Positions 35,855 through 47,760 are shown, counted from the first letter of the stretch. The stretch: DNA of 64,000 nucleotides from JAOSJL01 sp963704035 (GCA_963704035.1 CAVPGR010000002.1:868001-932000), one strand, 5' to 3'. The notes: a model not told the origin generated them from the letters alone. Program-made: numbers and translations.

Positions 35855-37712
35855 CGAGCATCTCCAGGATCGTCGTTTCGATCTCCTCGGCGTGAAAGGG
35901 AACTCCGCGGACCTGCGTGAGGCTCCGCGCGTCGACGAGGAACTCCGCGCGTACGAGCTTCGACAGCTGACCGAGGTTCATCTCGGGGACGAGCACCTTC
36001 GGATGAGCGCTGAGGACCGCACCGAGGTTCTCGGGGAAGGGGTTCAGATATCGCAGGTGGGCATGTGCAACGTTGTGACCGCGGGTGCGGGCGCGTCGGA
36101 CGCCGGCATCGACCACACCCCACGTACTCCCCCACGACAGGACGAGGAGCTCGTCGCCGTCGGCGCCGTTGACTTCGAGCGGCGGTATGTCGGAGGCGAT
36201 CCCCGCGACCTTGGCCGCCCTCACGCGGCACATGTGGTCGTGGTTGTCGGGGTCGTAGTTGACGTTCCCCGTGCGATCCTGCTTCTCGAGCCCGCCGATG
36301 CGGTGCATGAGACCCGGGGTACCAGGGACGGCCCAGGGACGGGCGAGCGTCTCGGGATCGCGCAGGTACGGCAGGAACTCGTCGCCGTCGTTCGGTTCCG
36401 TCGCGAACGGGACCGAGATGTCGGGAAGCGTGTCGACATCCGGAAGCAGCCAGGGCTCGGATCCGTTCGCCAAATATCCGTCGGTGAGCAACATGACAGG
36501 CGTGCGGTACTTCAGCGCGATGCGCACAGCCTCGAACGCTGCGTCGAAGCAGTCGCTCGGCGAGCGTGCCGCCAGGACCGGCATGGGCGCCTCGCCGTGC
36601 CGCCCATACATGGCAAGCATCAGATCAGACTGTTCGGTCTTCGTGGGCAGCCCCGTGGACGGACCTCCGCGCTGGACGTTGACGATCACGAGCGGCAACT
36701 CGAGGCTGAGGGCGAGACCGAGCGCCTCTCCCTTCAAGTCGACACCCGGTCCGCTGGTGGCGGTCACACCGAGCTGACCTGCGAAGGAGGATCCGATCGC
36801 GACGCCGGCCGCGGCGATCTCGTCTTCGGCCTGCATGGTTCGAACACCGAAGTTCTTGTGTCGCGACAATTCGTGCAGGATGTCGGAAGCCGGGGTGATC
36901 GGGTACGACGCGTAGACCATCGGAAGGCGCGCCTGTTGCGAGCCGGCGATGAGCCCGTAGGTGGTGGCGAGATTTCCGGTGACGTTCCGGTAGTGACCGG
37001 CCGGGAGTGGCGCCGGGGAGATTTCAAAGGGGTGATCGAACAGCTCAGCGGTCTCGCCGAAGTTGTAACCGGCCTTGAAGGCGGCGATGTTGGCATCGCG
37101 GACGAGTTCCTTCTTGGCGAACTTCTCTTCGGTCCACGCCACGATCGGGTCGGTGGGCCGCGAATACATCCAGGAGATCAGCCCGAGCGCGAAGTAGTTC
37201 TTGGAACGCTCGGCGTCGCGAGGCTTCACACCCAGCGGTTCGCATGCCTTCTTGGTGATCGACGTCATCGGAATCTCGAAGATGGTGTACGCGTCGAGGC
37301 TTCCGTCCTCGATCGGGTTCGCGTCGTAGCCGGCTTTCTCGAGGTTCCGGTCGACGAAGGCGTCGGTGTTGACGAGGATCGTCGCCCCGCTCGACAGATC
37401 ACCGAGGTTCGCCTTCAGGGCGGCGGGGTTCATGGCCACCAGGACGTTCGGGACGTCGCCGGGTGTCGTGATGTCGTGGTCGGAGATGTGCACCTGGAAC
37501 GAGGAGACCCCGGCGATCGTCCCGGCCGGGGCACGGATCTCAGCCGGGTAGTTCGGCAACGTCACGAGGTCATTGCCGAAGATGGCGCTCACGTCGGTGA
37601 ATCGGTCACCCGTGAGCTGCATGCCGTCACCGGAGTCACCGGCGAATCGAATCACGACGCGCTTGAGAGACTCCGCGTCGTTCGGAGGTGCATCTGTCGT
37701 GTGGGCCGACAC
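35847..37712 (-). CDS. korA: 2-oxoacid:ferredoxin oxidoreductase, alpha subunit with fused gamma domain (KorA type)
   Basis: The 621-residue subunit has the gamma domain at its N-terminus (RVVIRFAGDSGDGMQLTGDR, residues ~18-180) and the alpha pyrimidine-binding domain after it (MVYASYPITPASDILHEL, QAEDEIAAAGVAIGSSFAGQ, TATSGPGVDLKGEALGLA). A C-terminal transketolase-like domain ends it (LRYLNPFPENLGAVL). This gamma-alpha fusion with a separate beta is the KorAB architecture of actinobacteria and related aerobes. Together with KorB it oxidises 2-oxoglutarate to succinyl-CoA using ferredoxin. The korA start is divergent from the DUF2090 aldolase gene with a 196-bp intergenic gap. Confidence 0.9.
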   Translation of the reverse strand: MSAHTTDAPPNDAESLKRVVIRFAGDSGDGMQLTGDRFTDVSAIFGNDLVTLPNYPAEIRAPAGTIAGVSSFQVHISDHDITTPGDVPNVLVAMNPAALKANLGDLSSGATILVNTDAFVDRNLEKAGYDANPIEDGSLDAYTIFEIPMTSITKKACEPLGVKPRDAERSKNYFALGLISWMYSRPTDPIVAWTEEKFAKKELVRDANIAAFKAGYNFGETAELFDHPFEISPAPLPAGHYRNVTGNLATTYGLIAGSQQARLPMVYASYPITPASDILHELSRHKNFGVRTMQAEDEIAAAGVAIGSSFAGQLGVTATSGPGVDLKGEALGLALSLELPLVIVNVQRGGPSTGLPTKTEQSDLMLAMYGRHGEAPMPVLAARSPSDCFDAAFEAVRIALKYRTPVMLLTDGYLANGSEPWLLPDVDTLPDISVPFATEPNDGDEFLPYLRDPETLARPWAVPGTPGLMHRIGGLEKQDRTGNVNYDPDNHDHMCRVRAAKVAGIASDIPPLEVNGADGDELLVLSWGSTWGVVDAGVRRARTRGHNVAHAHLRYLNPFPENLGAVLSAHPKVLVPEMNLGQLSKLVRAEFLVDARSLTQVRGVPFHAEEIETTILEMLDE

Positions 37713-37908
37713 CGCTTCGCCTCATTCCTGTGGTTTTCCTGCGGCCGGCGGGCCGCGGGCCGGCCGCTGAGTTCCGTCTCAACCTTAGCGGTGGCCTGAC
37801 GCCGTCCTCCTCACCGGGGTGCCTCGCGTGAGACGGGGAGAACCTATGCTCGACCCGGGGTCCACAGACGCCCCGCCCACACCCGATCCGCCGACAAAGG
37901 GGTACCTC

Positions 37909-38820
37909 ATGGCTCTCGGATACAGCGGCAAGCTCTTCATCCTCGCGTTCGACCACCGCGGCTCGTTTCAGAAGAAGATGTTCGGAATCGAGGGTGACCC
38001 GAACGCCGAGGAGACGGCGCGCATCATCGACGCCAAGTCCGTGATCTTCGACGGCTTCACGCGCGCCATCGCCGAGGGTGCGCCCCAGAGCAGCGCCGGT
38101 GTGCTCGTCGACGAGCAGTTCGGCGCCGACGTGGCCCGCAAGGCCCGCGCCAACGGACTCATCCTCGCCATGCCGGTCGAGAAGTCGGGCCAGAACGAGT
38201 TCGATTTCGACTACGGCGCGGATTTCGGCGCCCACATCGAGGAATTCGACCCCACGTTCTCCAAGGTGCTCGTCCGCTACAACCCCGACGGCGACGCCGA
38301 GATGAACGAACGCCAGACCGCCCGGCTGAAGGAGCTGTCGGACTGGTTGCACGCCAACGACCGCAAGTTCCTCTTCGAGCTCCTGGTCCCCGCGGAGGAC
38401 GACCAGCTCGCCTCGGTCGACGGTGACGCCGAGCGCTACGACACCGAGGTGCGCCCCGGACTCATGCTGCGGACGATCACGACCCTCCAGGAGGCCGGCA
38501 TAGAGGCCGACATCTGGAAGATCGAGGGCATCGACCGCCGTGAAGACTGCGAGATGATCGCCGCTCAGGCCCGCTCGGGCGGTCGCGACAACGTCGGTTG
38601 CGTGGTGCTCGGTCGCGGCGCCAACGCCGAGAAGGTCGAGCACTGGCTGCGCCAGGGCGCGGCGGTGGAGGGCTACATCGGCTTCGCTATCGGGCGCACC
38701 ATCTGGTGGGACGCCCTCTCGGGCTATCTCGACGGCTCACTCCCCCGTGAAGAGGCGGCCGGCCAGATCTCGGAGAACTACCGCCGCAACATCGAGGTCT
38801 ACGAGGCCGCCGAGGGCTGA
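37909..38820 (+). CDS. DUF2090 / 2-deoxy-5-keto-gluconate-6-phosphate aldolase-like protein
   Basis: A protein of 303 residues of the DUF2090 type, known mainly as the C-terminal aldolase domain of IolC fusions in inositol catabolism. It has LFILAFDHRGSFQKKMFGIE at the start, LVDEQFGADVAR, FELLVPAEDDQLASVDGD, and GRGANAEKVEHWLRQG with GFAIGRTIWWDAL near the end. The reaction suggested by family is cleavage of 2-deoxy-5-keto-D-gluconate-6-phosphate. Without any other iol genes nearby, a general ketose-phosphate aldolase role is as plausible. I chose the ATG at 37909 because AAGGGG lies 8-13 bases upstream; the longer frame from 37819 is unsupported. It is monocistronic, between korA (divergent) and the SSB-like gene (convergent). 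Confidence 0.8.
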   Translation: MALGYSGKLFILAFDHRGSFQKKMFGIEGDPNAEETARIIDAKSVIFDGFTRAIAEGAPQSSAGVLVDEQFGADVARKARANGLILAMPVEKSGQNEFDFDYGADFGAHIEEFDPTFSKVLVRYNPDGDAEMNERQTARLKELSDWLHANDRKFLFELLVPAEDDQLASVDGDAERYDTEVRPGLMLRTITTLQEAGIEADIWKIEGIDRREDCEMIAAQARSGGRDNVGCVVLGRGANAEKVEHWLRQGAAVEGYIGFAIGRTIWWDALSGYLDGSLPREEAAGQISENYRRNIEVYEAAEG

Positions 38821-38825
38821 AGCTC

Positions 38826-39233
38826 TCAGGCGTCGAGGTCGGCGAGCGCCGACTCCGCGAACCGTCGCGCCGCGGCGCGACGGCGTTTGTCGCTTCCGGT
38901 GACGATCCGTTCAGCCTCGACGTCGACCCTGCTGCCGGTCGCGCCACCCTGCCGGTAGAAGCGGCGCCGGACCCGTCCCACGATCGTGACGGGGTCGCCC
39001 TCGCTGAGTGACTCGACGGCCGTGGACGGGTCCCACACGGTGACGGGCACCGACGTGGCCGTCTCCCCCGCCGGGACCCGCACGGCCAGTGATGCCAGGC
39101 GTGTGCCCGACTCGAGCACCCGCACCTCGGCGGGGCCCGAGCACTCACCCCGAAGCACCGCCAGGTTCACCGGGTCGTCGCCGCTCGATGGAGTGGCAGT
39201 TGATTTCCTGGACATGGCTCTTTTCCTGGACAT
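38826..39233 (-). CDS. Single-stranded-DNA-binding-like (OB-fold) protein
   Basis: A 135-residue OB-fold protein of the SSB family. It has NLAVLRGECSGPAEVRVLES, TRLASLAVRVPAGETATSVP, VTVWDPSTAVESLSEGDPVT and IVGRVRRRFYRQGGATGSRV. It lacks the acidic C-terminal interaction tip of true SSB, ending instead in RFAESALADLDA. It is therefore more likely a small paralogue, of the kind found in actinobacteria, than the replicative SSB. The start is uncertain: an 18-bp in-frame duplication gives MSRKRAMSRKS. I chose the upstream Met at 39233 because AGGGAGG lies about 9 bases ahead. Confidence 0.7.
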   Translation of the reverse strand: MSRKRAMSRKSTATPSSGDDPVNLAVLRGECSGPAEVRVLESGTRLASLAVRVPAGETATSVPVTVWDPSTAVESLSEGDPVTIVGRVRRRFYRQGGATGSRVDVEAERIVTGSDKRRRAAARRFAESALADLDA

Positions 39234-39367
39234 GGCTTTCTCCCTCCCTGGGAACATCGCCGACGCGGCGAAGCGCGCCGATGTCGGAACGTCGTGGGAG
39301 GAAGGTTCAGGGGAAGTCGAGAGCGACCGTACCGGCGGCGTGTGACAGCTTCACCTACCCGCGACGC

Positions 39368-40069
39368 TCAGGCCAGGGCGGCGAGTCGCTCCGGGGCGTC
39401 GGTGAGGTCCCGGTCGCCTTCGACGACCCGCTGGAACAGGGCGCGCGCGCGCGGCAGATCGCCGCTGCGCTCGTGGAGGTCCGCCAATGCATAGAGCAGC
39501 CGCAGATCCTCGGGCGAGGTGCTCCGTACCTTCCGCGCCCGTTGGTCGAGCAGCCGGATCGCCTTGTCGAACTCACCCTGGTCGGCCAGGGCGCCCGCCG
39601 CAACGATGCGTCCCTCCACGACGAGCGCCGGTCCCGGTGAGACGGCGCGCAGCTCCTCCCAGAGCTCGTCGACCGCCTGGAAGCGGCGTTCCGCCCGGTA
39701 GCAGTCCATGAGAACGGGGTGCTGGTCGGTGGACCTGCTGAGCCGGGCGAACTCCACGAGTTCCTGGCGGGCAGCCCGGTAGCGCCCGGCCCGGTAGTAC
39801 GACAGGCCGAGCAGCTCCCGTACGCCCACCGCACCGGGCGCCTTGTCACGCACCTTCTCCAGGATCTTGATCGCCTCACGCTCGCGACCACCCTCGTAGG
39901 CGTCGGCGGCTTCCATGACCTGGGCGTGGAGCTTCTCGCCGTTCCTGGGTGAGGCCGCAATGAGCTCCTCTCGGATCTCCGCCCCGGCTTCCTTCGGGCG
40001 GCCGCGCCGACGTCGACGCTTCGGAGCGCCGGATTTCGGAGCGCCGGCACGGGAGCCGTTGCGGGGCAT
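39368..40069 (-). CDS. Tetratricopeptide-repeat protein of unknown function
   Basis: A 233-residue protein beginning with a strongly basic, disordered tail (KRRRRRGRPKEAG) followed by about four TPR-like helix pairs. Clear ones are REAIKILEKVRDKAPGAVGV, LSYYRAGRYRAARQELVEFA, and DLHERSGDLPRARALFQRVV with the usual A-Y-G-A-P spacing. TPRs scaffold protein contacts, so a partner-binding role is likely and nothing more specific can be said. The basic tail could contact RNA or DNA. The gene has no co-directional neighbour within 100 bp on either side; the LysE gene starts 103 bp away on the opposite strand. Confidence 0.68.
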   Translation of the reverse strand: MPRNGSRAGAPKSGAPKRRRRRGRPKEAGAEIREELIAASPRNGEKLHAQVMEAADAYEGGREREAIKILEKVRDKAPGAVGVRELLGLSYYRAGRYRAARQELVEFARLSRSTDQHPVLMDCYRAERRFQAVDELWEELRAVSPGPALVVEGRIVAAGALADQGEFDKAIRLLDQRARKVRSTSPEDLRLLYALADLHERSGDLPRARALFQRVVEGDRDLTDAPERLAALA

Positions 40070-40120
40070 GGGTCATGTCCTTCGTCGTCAGAAACGGCGG
40101 CTGTCGAACGTGCGGGCGTC

Positions 40121-40157
40121 GTGGGCCGGCGGGGACTCGAACAGCCGACGACCAGCA
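40121..40157 (-). other. tRNA 3'-end-like fragment (T-loop plus acceptor 3' arm)
   Basis: The minus-strand reads GGCTGTTCGAGTCCCCGCCG then GCCCA, which is the pattern of a tRNA T-loop (TTCGAGT) and 3' acceptor half. Upstream sequence does not complete a cloverleaf: I cannot find the matching 5' acceptor strand (GGGCCGGC-like) within 90 nt, and the T-stem does not pair fully. It is therefore a fragment or a chance likeness, possibly an attachment-site relic from an integrated element, not a functional tRNA. It lies between the TPR and LysE genes. Confidence 0.4.
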
Positions 40158-40171
40158 GTAGTGTGCCGCAG

Positions 40172-40786
40172 ATGTCCGCCGAGTTCCTGATGACGTCGCT
40201 CGTCGTGGTGCTGATTCCGGGCACGGGCGTGGTCTACACGGTGTCCAGCTCGCTGGCCGGAGGGCGGCGTCGAGGTCTCTTCGCGGCGGTTGGCTGCACC
40301 CTGGGCGTCGTTCCTCACATCGTGGCGGCGATGCTCGGCGTCTCGGGGATCATGCAGGCCGGCGCCGTGGCCTTCGAGGTCCTCCGGTGGGCAGGCGTCG
40401 CCTACCTCGTGTTCATGGGCGTGTCGATGTTCTTCGAGCGGGGAGGTCTCTCCGCTGGATCCGGCGACGAGCCCGTCGAGCCCAAGCGGGTGGTCATTCG
40501 GCGTGGGATCGTCCTCAACCTCCTGAATCCGAAGCTCACGCTTTTCTTCTTCGCGTTCCTTCCCCAGTTTCTGACCGGCTCGCCGGGCCTCCTCGATGCA
40601 GAGCTGCTCGGTCTGGGGACGGTCTTCATGGCCCTGACGCTCCTCGTGTTCGCCGGCTACGCCGTTCTCAGTGCCGCAGTTCGTGACCATCTGCTCGGGT
40701 CGAGCACGACACTGCGGTGGGTTCAGCGGGCGCTCGGCGCGCTGCTGATCGGCTTCGCGGTCAGACTCGGCGTCGCCGACCGGTAG
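40172..40786 (+). CDS. LysE/RhtB-family amino-acid exporter
   Basis: A 204-residue protein with the six-helix LysE layout. It has VVVLIPGTGVVYTVSSSLAG (the RhtB-like P-G-x-x-x-x-Y motif), a second helix GLFAAVGCTLGVVPHIVAAM, the helix-3 motif AYLVFMGVSMFFE, and the conserved NLLNPKLTLFFFAFLPQFL. Family members export amino acids such as homoserine, threonine or lysine, and the substrate here is unknown. I chose the Met at 40172 (MSAEFLM); the longer frame at 40121 adds only tRNA-like sequence. The rRNA operon terminates in the opposite direction just after its stop. Confidence 0.88.
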   Translation: MSAEFLMTSLVVVLIPGTGVVYTVSSSLAGGRRRGLFAAVGCTLGVVPHIVAAMLGVSGIMQAGAVAFEVLRWAGVAYLVFMGVSMFFERGGLSAGSGDEPVEPKRVVIRRGIVLNLLNPKLTLFFFAFLPQFLTGSPGLLDAELLGLGTVFMALTLLVFAGYAVLSAAVRDHLLGSSTTLRWVQRALGALLIGFAVRLGVADR

Positions 40787-40798
40787 CGGACGCGACGA

Positions 40799-40849
40799 CG
40801 CCCGCCGGGACGGTGAGGTTCTCTGAGGAACCCGGCCCTCCGGCGGGCG
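40799..40849 (-). terminator. Candidate terminator of the rRNA operon (also after the LysE gene)
   Basis: A 10-bp perfect inverted repeat, cgcccgccgg at 40799-40808 and ccggcgggcg at 40840-40849, brackets an inner hairpin (ggttc..gaacc). It lies 16 bp past the 5S 3' end, between the convergent LysE and rRNA transcripts, so it could stop both. There is no clear T tract on either side, so rho-independence is not certain. Confidence 0.55.
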
Positions 40850-40864
40850 TGGTGCGGAGAAATC

Positions 40865-40978
40865 CGGCGGCGACCTACTCTCCCGGGGAGTCTCCTCCCA
40901 AGTACCATCGGCGCTGGCGAGCTTCACTTCCGTGTTCGGAATGGGAACGGGTGTTTCCCCGCCGCTATGGCCACCGAA
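40865..40978 (-). rRNA. 5S ribosomal RNA
   Basis: The minus strand carries the 5S consensus. It starts near GGTGGCCATAGCGGCGGGG, contains CCGTTCCCATTCCGAACACG and GAAGTGAAGCTCGCCAGCG (helix II-loop region), and ends near AGTAGGTCGCCGCCGG. The length of about 114 nt is normal. It is the last gene of the rRNA operon, 67 nt after the 23S 3' end. Ends are placed by consensus and may be off by a few bases. Confidence 0.95.
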
Positions 40979-41011
40979 ATCAAGTTGTCAACAAGGCGCG
41001 CGAGGCTCCTC

Positions 41012-41036
41012 GAGGACTTCATAGCGAGCACGAATA
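41012..41036 (-). other. 23S precursor processing stem, 3' strand
   Basis: The plus-strand gaggacttcatagcgagcac (41013-41032) is complementary to the leader segment tcgtgctcgctatgtagttctc at about 45619-45640, just upstream of the 23S 5' end. Pairing the two flanks of the 23S would give a long stem for RNase III-type cleavage. Only this strand's coordinates are listed; the partner is named here. Confidence 0.75.
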
Positions 41037-41343
41037 CCACAGAAAAGAAGTCCAAGCCCTCGGCCGATTAGTACCGGTCGGCTGAACACGTTGCCGTGCT
41101 TACACCTCCGGCCTATCAACCTGGTGGTCTACCAGGGGCCTTACCCGGTTAACCCGGTGGGAGATCTCGTTTTGAGGCAGGCTTCGCGCTTAGATGCCTT
41201 CAGCGCTTATCCTTTCCGCAGGTCGCCAACCAGCCGTGCTCCTGGCGGAACAACTGGCACACGAGAGCTGCGTCCGTCCCGGTCCTCTCGTACTAGGGAC
41301 AGCTCCCCTCAAATCTCCTACACCCGCAGAGGATAGGGACCGA

Positions 41344-42098
41344 CAGTTCTGTTACCACGGCTCCACCGTGTTCCCGTAGGGAAGTTCATGATGGAACCGA
41401 CGGTCAGGTCATTTCTGCCTGACTCTGCATGTCGCCATGCAGCTCGGACTGTATCTTCACACCTGTTCAGGTGAGTTCGGCGTGCAGTCTCTGAGGGTTC
41501 TCGGAGCCCACCACGTCCTCGAGTCGCCAGCGTCGGTACCGTCCTCCACCATTCATGGTGAAGGCCTGGCGTACCAACAGTTCGAACCCATCCGCACGGA
41601 GATGCACACGTCGGTTCATCGACGTGACGATCTCGGCGAAGGTCTCGAAAGTATGACGTTTCTCGGACAAGAGTGGATTTCGTCGGAAGAAGGGTATGAC
41701 CGAGCCCAGAAGATCCGATCGCCGGCGCACCACCAGGACGTGAGTCCTGTCGATGTCGCTGTGCCGATCGTTGACGAGGAGCCGGCCGCAGCCGAGTTCC
41801 TCCTGCATGATCTTCAGGACGGCCATACGTTCGGCGTTCTGGGACACCCGAAACTCGGGTACCAGTTGAAAACCGAACGCCAAGTCGGTGCGTCGTTGTA
41901 CACCGACCGAAAATGATCCTTCTCCGTCGACAAATCCGCTCAGGTAGGCTTCGAGCCTTCCCTGCTGATTGTCCGCACCGATCGGATTTTCACTGTTCAC
42001 GTCACAACCCTAAACATCTGGTGTGACAGTGAACGAGTACCGTCGGATACTCGGAGTTTCCAGCATATAGCCGAATTTATAGACAGCGCGTTCATTCC
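41344..42098 (-). mobile_element. Group I intron in 23S rRNA after E. coli position U2604 (755 bp)
   Basis: The exons read GAGACAGT|TCGGTCCC across the insertion. E. coli has the same continuous sequence, which places the site between U2604 and U2605, next to A2602 of the peptidyl-transferase centre. In the RNA sense, the 5' exon ends in U and the intron ends in G. The intron's GCTGTCT pairs perfectly with exon AGACAGT (7 bp, with the expected U-G at the splice site, giving P1). A P7 pair is visible (ACUGU near 42027 with ACAGU in the S-like segment AAGATACAGTCC near 41447). A hairpin CTGCATG-GCGA-CATGCAG (GNRA loop) follows as P9. The LAGLIDADG ORF occupies 41467-42000, between the P7 strands. 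The splice points come from exon continuity; subgroup IB is a guess. Confidence 0.92.
41467..42000 (-). CDS. LAGLIDADG homing endonuclease encoded in the first 23S intron
   Basis: A 177-residue protein with a single LAGLIDADG motif, LSGFVDGEGSFSV, at residues 20-32 (Glu27 aligns with the metal-binding acidic residue). A conserved second helix region follows (LKIMQEELGCGRLLVNDRHS) and a later VRRRSDLLGSVIPFFRRNPL. Single-motif enzymes of this size work as homodimers that cut an intron-less target to drive intron homing. The target should span the U2604/U2605 junction of unoccupied 23S genes. The start is a GTG at 42000. The reading frame is in the rRNA direction, so it could be translated from the pre-rRNA or the freed intron; a GGG-containing patch about 12 bases upstream is a weak ribosome site. 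Its N-terminus matches the other intron's protein (M-D/N-S-x-N-P-x-G-A-x-N-Q-Q). Confidence 0.9.
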   Translation of the reverse strand: MNSENPIGADNQQGRLEAYLSGFVDGEGSFSVGVQRRTDLAFGFQLVPEFRVSQNAERMAVLKIMQEELGCGRLLVNDRHSDIDRTHVLVVRRRSDLLGSVIPFFRRNPLLSEKRHTFETFAEIVTSMNRRVHLRADGFELLVRQAFTMNGGGRYRRWRLEDVVGSENPQRLHAELT

Positions 42099-42132
42099 AC
42101 TGTCTCACGACGTTCTAAACCCAGCTCGCGTA

Positions 42133-42166
<34 letters not shown>

Positions 42167-42176
42167 GATGCTTCAC

Positions 42177-42215
<39 letters not shown>

Positions 42216-42402
42216 TGCCGTCGATGTGAACTCTTGGGCAAGATAAGCCTGTTATCCCCGGGGTACCTTTTATCCGTTAATCGACCGCGCTTCCACACGC
42301 CACGGCCGGGTCACTAAGCCCTGCTTTCGCATCTGCTCGACTTGTTGGTCTCGCAGTTAAGCTCCCTTGTGCCTTTGCACTCGACGCCTGATGGCCGACC
42401 AG

Positions 42403-42437
<35 letters not shown>

Positions 42438-42727
42438 GGGAGGCGACCGCCCCAGTCAAACTGCCTGCCTGACGCTGTTCCTGACCCGGATTACGGGTCC
42501 AGGTTAGAGCCTCAATACGAACAGGGTGGTATTTCAAGATTGGCTCCACTCGAGCTAACGCCCGGGCTTCCAAGCCTCCCACCTATCCTACACAATCCGT
42601 ACCGAAACCCAACATCAAACTACAGTAAAGGTCCACGGGGTCTTTCCGTCCTTCTGCGGGCAACGAGCATCTTTACTCGTCGTGCAATTTCGCCGAGTCT
42701 CTGGTTGAGACAGTAGCCAAGTCGTTG

Positions 42728-43518
<791 letters not shown>

Positions 43519-44399
43519 AGTTTCAGAGCTTCGCCGAAGCTAACCCTTCCACGTAACCTTCCGGCACCGGGCAGGCGTCAGTGCATATACATCCTCTTTC
43601 GAGTTAGCATGCACCTGTGTTTTTAGTAAACAGTCGCTTGGCCCTGGTCACTGCGGCCCGCTCGGGCTTTGGACGCGAAGTCCGTCACCCTACTAGGGCC
43701 CCCCTTCTCCCGAAGTTACGGGGGCAATTTGCCGAGTTCCTTAACCAGAGTTATCTCGATCGCCTTCGTATTCTCTACGTGCCCACCTGAGTTGGTTTGG
43801 GGTACGGGCACCGTGCCAGCTGACTAGAGGTTTTTCTCGGCAGCGTGGGATTCGTCACTTCTCCTGAAGCGGATCGGCATCGCGTCTCGGGGTGTGTGTC
43901 CGACGGATTTGCCTATCGGACCCCCTACACGCTTGCCCCGGGACAACCATCGCCCGGGCTGACGTACCCTCCTGCGTCTCCCCTTCGCTACCCGCCGAGG
44001 ATTGGGACGGGTTCGATCCCGAAGGATCAGCCCCCGATCGCTCCCCATTGGGGTGAGCGCGGACACGGTGGTACAGGAATATCAACCTGTTGTGCATCGA
44101 CTACGCCTTGCGGCCTTGCCTTAGCTCCCGACTAACCCTGGGCGGATGAGCCTTCCCCAGGAACCCTTGGGCATTCGGCGGAGGGGTTCCTCCCCCCTCT
44201 TTCGCTACTCATACCGGCATTCGCACTCGACCCCGCTCCACGTGTGCTTACGCACCCGCTTCACGGCAAGATCGACGCTCCCCTACCCGACGTGCACACC
44301 CGGAGGTGTATACGACGACGCAGCTTCGGCTCCATGCTTGAGCCCCGTTACATTGTCCGCGCAGGACCACTCGACCAGTGAGCTGTTACGCACTCTTTC

Positions 44400-44437
<38 letters not shown>

Positions 44438-45009
44438 GGCAATCCCACATCGTTTGCCACTGAGCATGGAATTAGGGGCCTTAGCTGGCGTTCTGGGCTG
44501 TTTCCCTCTCGACCATGAAGCTTATCCCCCATGGTCTCACTGCCGCGCTGTGGAGTACCGGTATTCGGAGTTTGACTGATTTTGGTAAGCTTGTAGGCCC
44601 CCTTGACCAATCAGTGCTCTACCTCCGGTACTGAACACGCGACGCTGCACCCAAATGCATTTCGGGGAGAACCAGCTATCACCGAGTTTGCTTGGCCTTT
44701 CACCCCTATCCACAGGTCATCCCCCAAGTTTTCAACCTTGGTGGGTTCGGCCCTTCACGAGGTCTTACCCTCGCTTCAGCCTGCCCATGGATAGATCACT
44801 CGGCTTCGGGTCTACCGCCTGCGACTGAACGCCCTGTTCAGACTCGCTTTCGCTCCGGCTCCCCCTCTCGGGTTAACCTCGCCACAAACGGTAACTCGCC
44901 GGCTCATTCTTCAAAAGGCACGCCATCACGGCTGCCGGGCCGAAGCCCGACAACGACGCTCTGACTGCTTGTAAGCCAATGGTTTCAGGTACTATTTCAC
45001 TCCCCTCCC

Positions 45010-45045
<36 letters not shown>

Positions 45046-45579
45046 GCTATCGGTCGCCAGTTTGTACTTAGCCTTGCGAGGTGGTCCTCGCAGATTCACA
45101 CGGGCTTTCCCGGATCCCGTGCTACTCGGGAACTCCACCAGGAGGCTGACTGCTTTCGCGTACGGGGCTCTTACCCTCTGCGGCGCGCCTTTCCAGAGCG
45201 CTTCCACTAGCGATCAGCTTTGTAACTCCTCGGAACGACTGCCGTCGCTCCAGGTGGGTCCCACGACCCCGTCGCAGCATCGCCGGCAGGCTGTACCACT
45301 GTGACGGTTTGGGCTCTTCCCGTTTCGCTCGCCGCTACTCAGGGAGTCGCTGTTGCTTTCCTTTCCTCGGGGTACTGAGATGTTTCAATTCCCCCGGTTG
45401 CCTCAACCGGCCCTATGTGTTCAGGCCGGCGTGACAGGGCATGACCCCTGCCGGGTTTCCCCATTCGGACATCCACGGATCCGCTTGGTCGGCAGCTCCC
45501 CGTGGCTTTTCGCAGCCACCCACGTCCTTCTTCGGCATCTGGCGCCAAGGCATCCACCATTGGCTCTTCGTAGCTTGGA

Positions 45580-47516
<1,937 letters not shown>

Positions 47517-47730
47517 GATCACGACACGCGTCGTCCGCCGAAGCGACCTCCGCGTGTCTGCGATCGGAGAGCCGTCGAGACAGGCCGTACTGCACCCGTC
47601 CTTCTGGCCATTATCTGTTTGTGTGTGCACGATCGACCCGAAGGCCGGTCTCACCCACACGGAATTGTTCGAGACACACCCGGGAAGCGTCCACGAAGGA
47701 AGCGTCCGGGCATGCCCGCACTGGCTTTTG

Positions 47731-47760
47731 GCATTGCTGTTCCGTTTTCAAGGAGCCGTT
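47731..47760 (-). other. 16S precursor processing stem, 5' strand
   Basis: The leader sequence here (plus strand gcattgctgttccgttttca then aggagccgtt) is the reverse complement, with few mismatches, of the spacer segment at 45829-45854. Together they bracket the 16S as a long stem suited to RNase III. The remaining leader (47517-47968) shows no gene; one GC-rich inverted run (cgtccgggcatgcccg) is visible near 47703. Confidence 0.8.
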
